Below are positions 62,101 through 64,000 of a stretch of DNA of 64,000 bases, piece by piece. Source of the DNA: WJMT01 sp964456985. Lineage in GTDB: Bacteria > Acidobacteriota > Aminicenantia > Aminicenantales > Aminicenantaceae. The notes under the pieces were generated by a model. The model was not told the DNA's origin and made no database searches. It saw only the letters and a program-made list of their open reading frames with translations. Numbering within the stretch: the first letter of the stretch is position 1; each line of letters opens with the position of its first letter. A program made the translations under genes and the position numbers. The stretch spans positions 62,001 through 126,000 of the forward strand of contig CAYWDH010000003.1 of NCBI GenBank assembly GCA_964456985.1. The letters are read 5' to 3'.

Positions 62101-62696
62101 TATTTCATCTCAACAAGCTCTGCCATAGTCTCATATGGGATCATCTCTACTTTTTGTATCTCATTCGAAGTCCTGAATCCGTCAAAAAAATGGACAAAAG
62201 GAACTTTCGATTTCAAGGCGGCAAGATGAGCCACAATAGCCAGATCCATGGTTTCTTGAACAGAACCGGATGCGATCAGCCCAAATCCTGTGTTTCTCGC
62301 AGACATGACATCTGAATGGTCACCAAATATGGATAATGACTGGCAAGCCAGTGACCTTGCAGATACATGAAATACAGTGGGAAGCATTTCTCCTGCGATC
62401 TTATGCATATTCGGCAACATAAGCATCAATCCCTGGGACGCTGTGAATGTGGTTGTCAAAGCCCCTGCTGAGAGGCTTCCATGCACAGCTCCGGATGCTC
62501 CTCCTTCGGACTGCATCTCAACAACATCCACTGTCTGTCCGAAAATGTTTTTTCTTCCCTGCGCTGCCCATGAATCGGCAAGTTCCCCCATTAAGGATGA
62601 TGGAGTTATTGGATAAATAGCAGCGACTTCACTAAAAGCATAAGCCACGTGAGTTGCGGCTGTATTGCCTTCAATAGGTTCGAATTTTTTCTTCAT
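59175..62696 (-). CDS. nifJ: Pyruvate:ferredoxin (flavodoxin) oxidoreductase
   Basis: A 1173-residue single-chain PFOR. Domains in order: domain I near the N-terminus (VAYAFSEVAAIYPITPSS), the gamma part at about 400-600, a double [4Fe-4S] ferredoxin domain near 690-760 (CIQCNQCSLVCP and CVGCENCVDVCP), and the TPP domain with GACAGCGETPYVKLATQLYG and GDGWAYDIGYGGLDHVLA. It oxidises pyruvate to acetyl-CoA and CO2, reducing ferredoxin, a sign of anaerobic metabolism. GGAG lies 7 bases before the ATG. Confidence 0.95.
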   Translation of the reverse strand: MKKKFEPIEGNTAATHVAYAFSEVAAIYPITPSSLMGELADSWAAQGRKNIFGQTVDVVEMQSEGGASGAVHGSLSAGALTTTFTASQGLMLMLPNMHKIAGEMLPTVFHVSARSLACQSLSIFGDHSDVMSARNTGFGLIASGSVQETMDLAIVAHLAALKSKVPFVHFFDGFRTSNEIQKVEMIPYETMAELVEMKYVEEFRSRSMNPERPFLKVGAENPDVYFQGRETVNQYYDRAPDIVQECMDRVAKKIGRSYHLFDYVGAPDAQKVIVSMGSSVETIEEAVNYLRGKGEKVGAVKVRLYRPFSAKALLSVLPDSVKKIAVLDRTKEPGSLGEPLYLDVTTALKEKEIEVIGGRYGLSSKEFTPAMVKAVYDHLDGKCTHGFTVGIEDDVSHRSLPVGDPLDSEPEGVVRCKFWGYGSDGTVSGNKNSIKIIGDSTDMFAQGYFQYDSKKSGGVTISHLRFGKEKIQSQYLLNTVDFVALHKSSYIGRYDILKGIRENGTFLLNSNWKAGEVFENLTEKMQKTIIDKNIKVYNTDALKIANEVGLRNRISTIMQAAFFKISGVIKEDKALKLIKDAIKKTFIKKGENIVKMNWKAVDRTSEALEEVQIPEKIEKSAPEIKLISDDASDFAKGVIDLSMHFEGDKIKVSQMPFDGAVPTGTTKLEKRGVANLVPRWIPENCIQCNQCSLVCPHATIRPKQIDPDDLKDAPDSFVTLKSRTRNDRDLEYSLQVYIEDCVGCENCVDVCPTKEKALEMIPIQEARKAGEVENEKFFEELPDNVLDGVKKTTVKGSQFLLPYLEFHGACAGCGETPYVKLATQLYGDRMIIANATGCSSIWGGTFPTVPYCKDKNGRGPTWANSLFEDNAEYGFGMRLAVNSNRKQLLFNINKLLEMGTTKDLTQALQKSKELWTSVEDEAKEAAEKVIKALPEAQKKASGEKEKVLNKIVELKDYLVNKSVWSIGGDGWAYDIGYGGLDHVLAAGKNINVLVLDTEVYSNTGGQASKATPTGSVAKFASAGKQTKKKDLGRMAMSYGYVYVAAVAMGANQSQCLKAFLEAESYNGPSLIIAYSPCINHGLDMTRTQSEERLAVDTGYWILYRYDPRRAEEGKNPLVLDSKEPKLEYQTFLDNEIRYRTLMQQHPKAAKMLFKRAAQEAKQRYQDYKKMSEE

Positions 62697-62727
62697 AACA
62701 TTCTCCTCTCTTATTAAGACGTTTTTA

Positions 62728-63327
62728 TTATTTAATCTCTGTCCTTCCTTCCAGGGATTTTTTAATGGTTACCTGGTCAGCATAATCAATATCAGAACCA
62801 ACCGGAAGGCCCATAGCTAACCTGGTTAACTTGATATCAAAATCTTTCAATACTCTTGTCAGAAAGGCGGCTGTGGTTTCGCCGTCAGCGGTCGGATTCG
62901 TGGCGATAATGACTTCTGCAAATTTATTATTTTTTATCCTTTCAGTAATTTTCTCAATTTTTAATTCATCAGGGCCCACTCCTTTTAAAGGGGACAAAGC
63001 TCCCAAAAGTACATGATACCTTCCATGGTAAATCCCGCTCTTCTCTATGGAATCAATATTGAATGGTTCTTCTACAATACAGAGAACATCGTCATTTCTA
63101 CTTTCATCCGTGCAGTAAAAACAGGGATCCACATGGGTCAGATTGTTGCAAACAGAGCAGTAAAAAAGTCCTTTCTTTGCGTCCATTATTGAATCAGCTA
63201 GATTATTCACCTCTTCCTCTTCAAGACCAATTATGTAATAGGCAATCCTCCGGGCCGTTTTTAATCCGATTCCCGGTATTTTTTTTATCTCTTCGATAAG
63301 TCTTGTTAAAGGGGGTTGTCCTCTCAT
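62728..63327 (-). CDS. recR: Recombination protein RecR
   Basis: A 199-residue protein with a helix-hairpin-helix (KIPGIGLKTARRIAYYI), a C4 zinc finger (CSVCNNLTHVDPCFYC) and a TOPRIM domain (VEEPFNIDSIE and GETTAAFLTRVL). It acts with RecO and RecF in RecA loading at gaps. It sits in the conserved dnaX-ybaB-recR order, 6 bases after ybaB. Confidence 0.94.
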   Translation of the reverse strand: MRGQPPLTRLIEEIKKIPGIGLKTARRIAYYIIGLEEEEVNNLADSIMDAKKGLFYCSVCNNLTHVDPCFYCTDESRNDDVLCIVEEPFNIDSIEKSGIYHGRYHVLLGALSPLKGVGPDELKIEKITERIKNNKFAEVIIATNPTADGETTAAFLTRVLKDFDIKLTRLAMGLPVGSDIDYADQVTIKKSLEGRTEIK

Positions 63328-63333
63328 TTTAAA

Positions 63334-63645
63334 TCACGTTAGGCCCGGAATCTTCAGCCCGGCGCCTAGAACTCCCATTTTTTCTTTGACCTGGTCATCA
63401 ACCTGTGCGCACGCATCATTAAAAGCCGCACTTATTAAGTCCTGAAGCATTTCTACATCATCCTTATTGACAACTTCCGGATCAATCTTAACAGAAACAA
63501 TGTTTTTATTTCCGTCCATAGTGACCTCGACCATACCTCCTCCGCTACTTCCTTCCACTTTCATCTCATCCAGTTCTTTTTTTATCTTTTCCTGCATCTC
63601 CTTTGCCTGTTTGAGCATTTTCTGCAAATTACCAACGCCTTTCAT
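63334..63645 (-). CDS. ybaB: YbaB/EbfC nucleoid-associated protein
   Basis: A 103-residue protein with the typical helix (MKGVGNLQKMLKQAKEMQEKIKKEL in two parts), a Gly-rich hairpin SSGGGMVEVTMDGNKNIVSVKID and a C-terminal helix. GGAG precedes the ATG. It binds DNA as a dimer and is encoded between dnaX and recR, as in many bacteria. Confidence 0.93.
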   Translation of the reverse strand: MKGVGNLQKMLKQAKEMQEKIKKELDEMKVEGSSGGGMVEVTMDGNKNIVSVKIDPEVVNKDDVEMLQDLISAAFNDACAQVDDQVKEKMGVLGAGLKIPGLT

Positions 63646-63675
63646 TGTTTCTCTCCTTCGTATTATATTTTTCCC

Positions 63676-64000
63676 TTAATGTTTCTTCTCTTCTTTATTT
63701 ACTGATAATATCCGAGCCTTAAAAGTGTTTAGAAATTCCTCCACTTTTGGCTCCTTTAAAACATTATTCTTCTTTTCGTTTTTTAATCTGTTCTGTTTTT
63801 TTTCATCTGTCACAGGCTTTGCGCTCGGAACAGTCGTCTTAGTATTTTCTGTTTTTTCAGTTTCCCTCTCTCTATTCTTTTTGTGTGTCTCAGCGTCCCT
63901 TCCCAGCTTCCCCCTTAGTGACTTGACTTCTTCAATGATATCCTCAATAGGCACTATCTTATGGAACTGACAAATCTTAACGATCAGCACTTCAAAATAA
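63676..64000 (-). CDS. dnaX: DNA polymerase III tau/gamma subunit, C-terminal part, truncated by the window edge
   Basis: The minus-strand frame stays open to base 64000, where it reads YFEVLIVKICQFHKIVPIEDI, the helix usual near the end of DnaX domain III. A charged linker rich in Lys, Glu and Thr follows, then a short C-terminal segment (VEEFLNTFKARILSV). The start and ATPase lie right of the window. Identification rests largely on its position before ybaB-recR, so it is good but not certain. Confidence 0.75.
   Translation of the reverse strand, partial: YFEVLIVKICQFHKIVPIEDIIEEVKSLRGKLGRDAETHKKNRERETEKTENTKTTVPSAKPVTDEKKQNRLKNEKKNNVLKEPKVEEFLNTFKARILSVNKEEKKH

Overview
The window looks like the chromosome of a Gram-negative, mainly anaerobic bacterium. 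Supporting genes include a pyruvate:ferredoxin oxidoreductase, an NADH/ferredoxin-type iron-sulfur complex, the membrane arm of complex I, an MsbA-like exporter, two NtrC-family sigma-54 activators and a large FtsX-type permease of the kind common in Acidobacteriota, Aminicenantes and Bacteroidota. A candidate phylum such as Aminicenantes is my best guess at moderate-to-low confidence; no rRNA is present to settle it. Sampled 60-base lines give about 45-50% GC in core genes, about 32% in the left glycan cluster, and 27-30% in the cargo end of the mobile element.

Layout. 1-6193 is a plus-strand surface-glycan-type cluster: two GT4 glycosyltransferases, two radical SAM proteins and an alkaline-phosphatase-fold phosphodiesterase. 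6230-9101 holds a nitroreductase, a rubrerythrin-like ferritin, a stand-alone LigD 3'-phosphoesterase domain and a dihydroorotate-dehydrogenase-like protein. 9107-18241 is a minus-strand regulatory and redox block. It runs from a histidine kinase and an NtrC-type regulator through a twin-CxxC protein to NuoE-, NuoF- and HoxU-like subunits and an FMN glutamate-synthase-like subunit. A consensus sigma-54 promoter and two GGTA-N6-TACC dyads lie between the regulator and the redox genes, so the circuit can be read directly from the DNA. 18264-28644 has a polysaccharide-lyase-like lipoprotein, an FtsX permease, a DUF389 protein, an isoprenylcysteine-methyltransferase-like protein, a binding-protein/PAS/HD-GYP fusion and an unusual lipoprotein.

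28788-41121 is a 12.3-kb integrative element bounded by a perfect 55-bp direct repeat. It sits in the 3' half of an initiator tRNA-fMet gene, and the right copy rebuilds the intact tRNA (41132-41208). It encodes a complete tyrosine recombinase, a small Xis-like HTH protein, a PC4-like protein, an SSB-tail-like protein, an ImmA/IrrE-type protease, both terminase subunits, a primase-helicase, and XRE and HTH_17 regulators. It has no portal, capsid or tail gene, so it resembles a phage satellite. At the right end is a four-gene, very AT-rich operon with its own promoter: a membrane-anchored protein, a HEPN-like protein with RNEAVH, a proteasome-beta/HslV-like Ntn hydrolase with Thr1, Asp17 and Lys33 equivalents, and a small basic protein. 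This is the strongest candidate for an undescribed, possibly anti-phage, system.

41329-47050 is nuoJKLMN, the complex I membrane arm, with no peripheral-arm genes alongside. 47242-50201 couples a GT28 glycolipid synthase-like protein to an MsbA-like exporter. Next come RNase P RNA, overlapped on the same strand by the 3' end of an NtrX-like regulator gene, an M16 peptidase pair, a site-2 protease, a prolidase-like peptidase, serine dehydratase, NifJ, and the recR-ybaB-dnaX block, which runs off the right edge.
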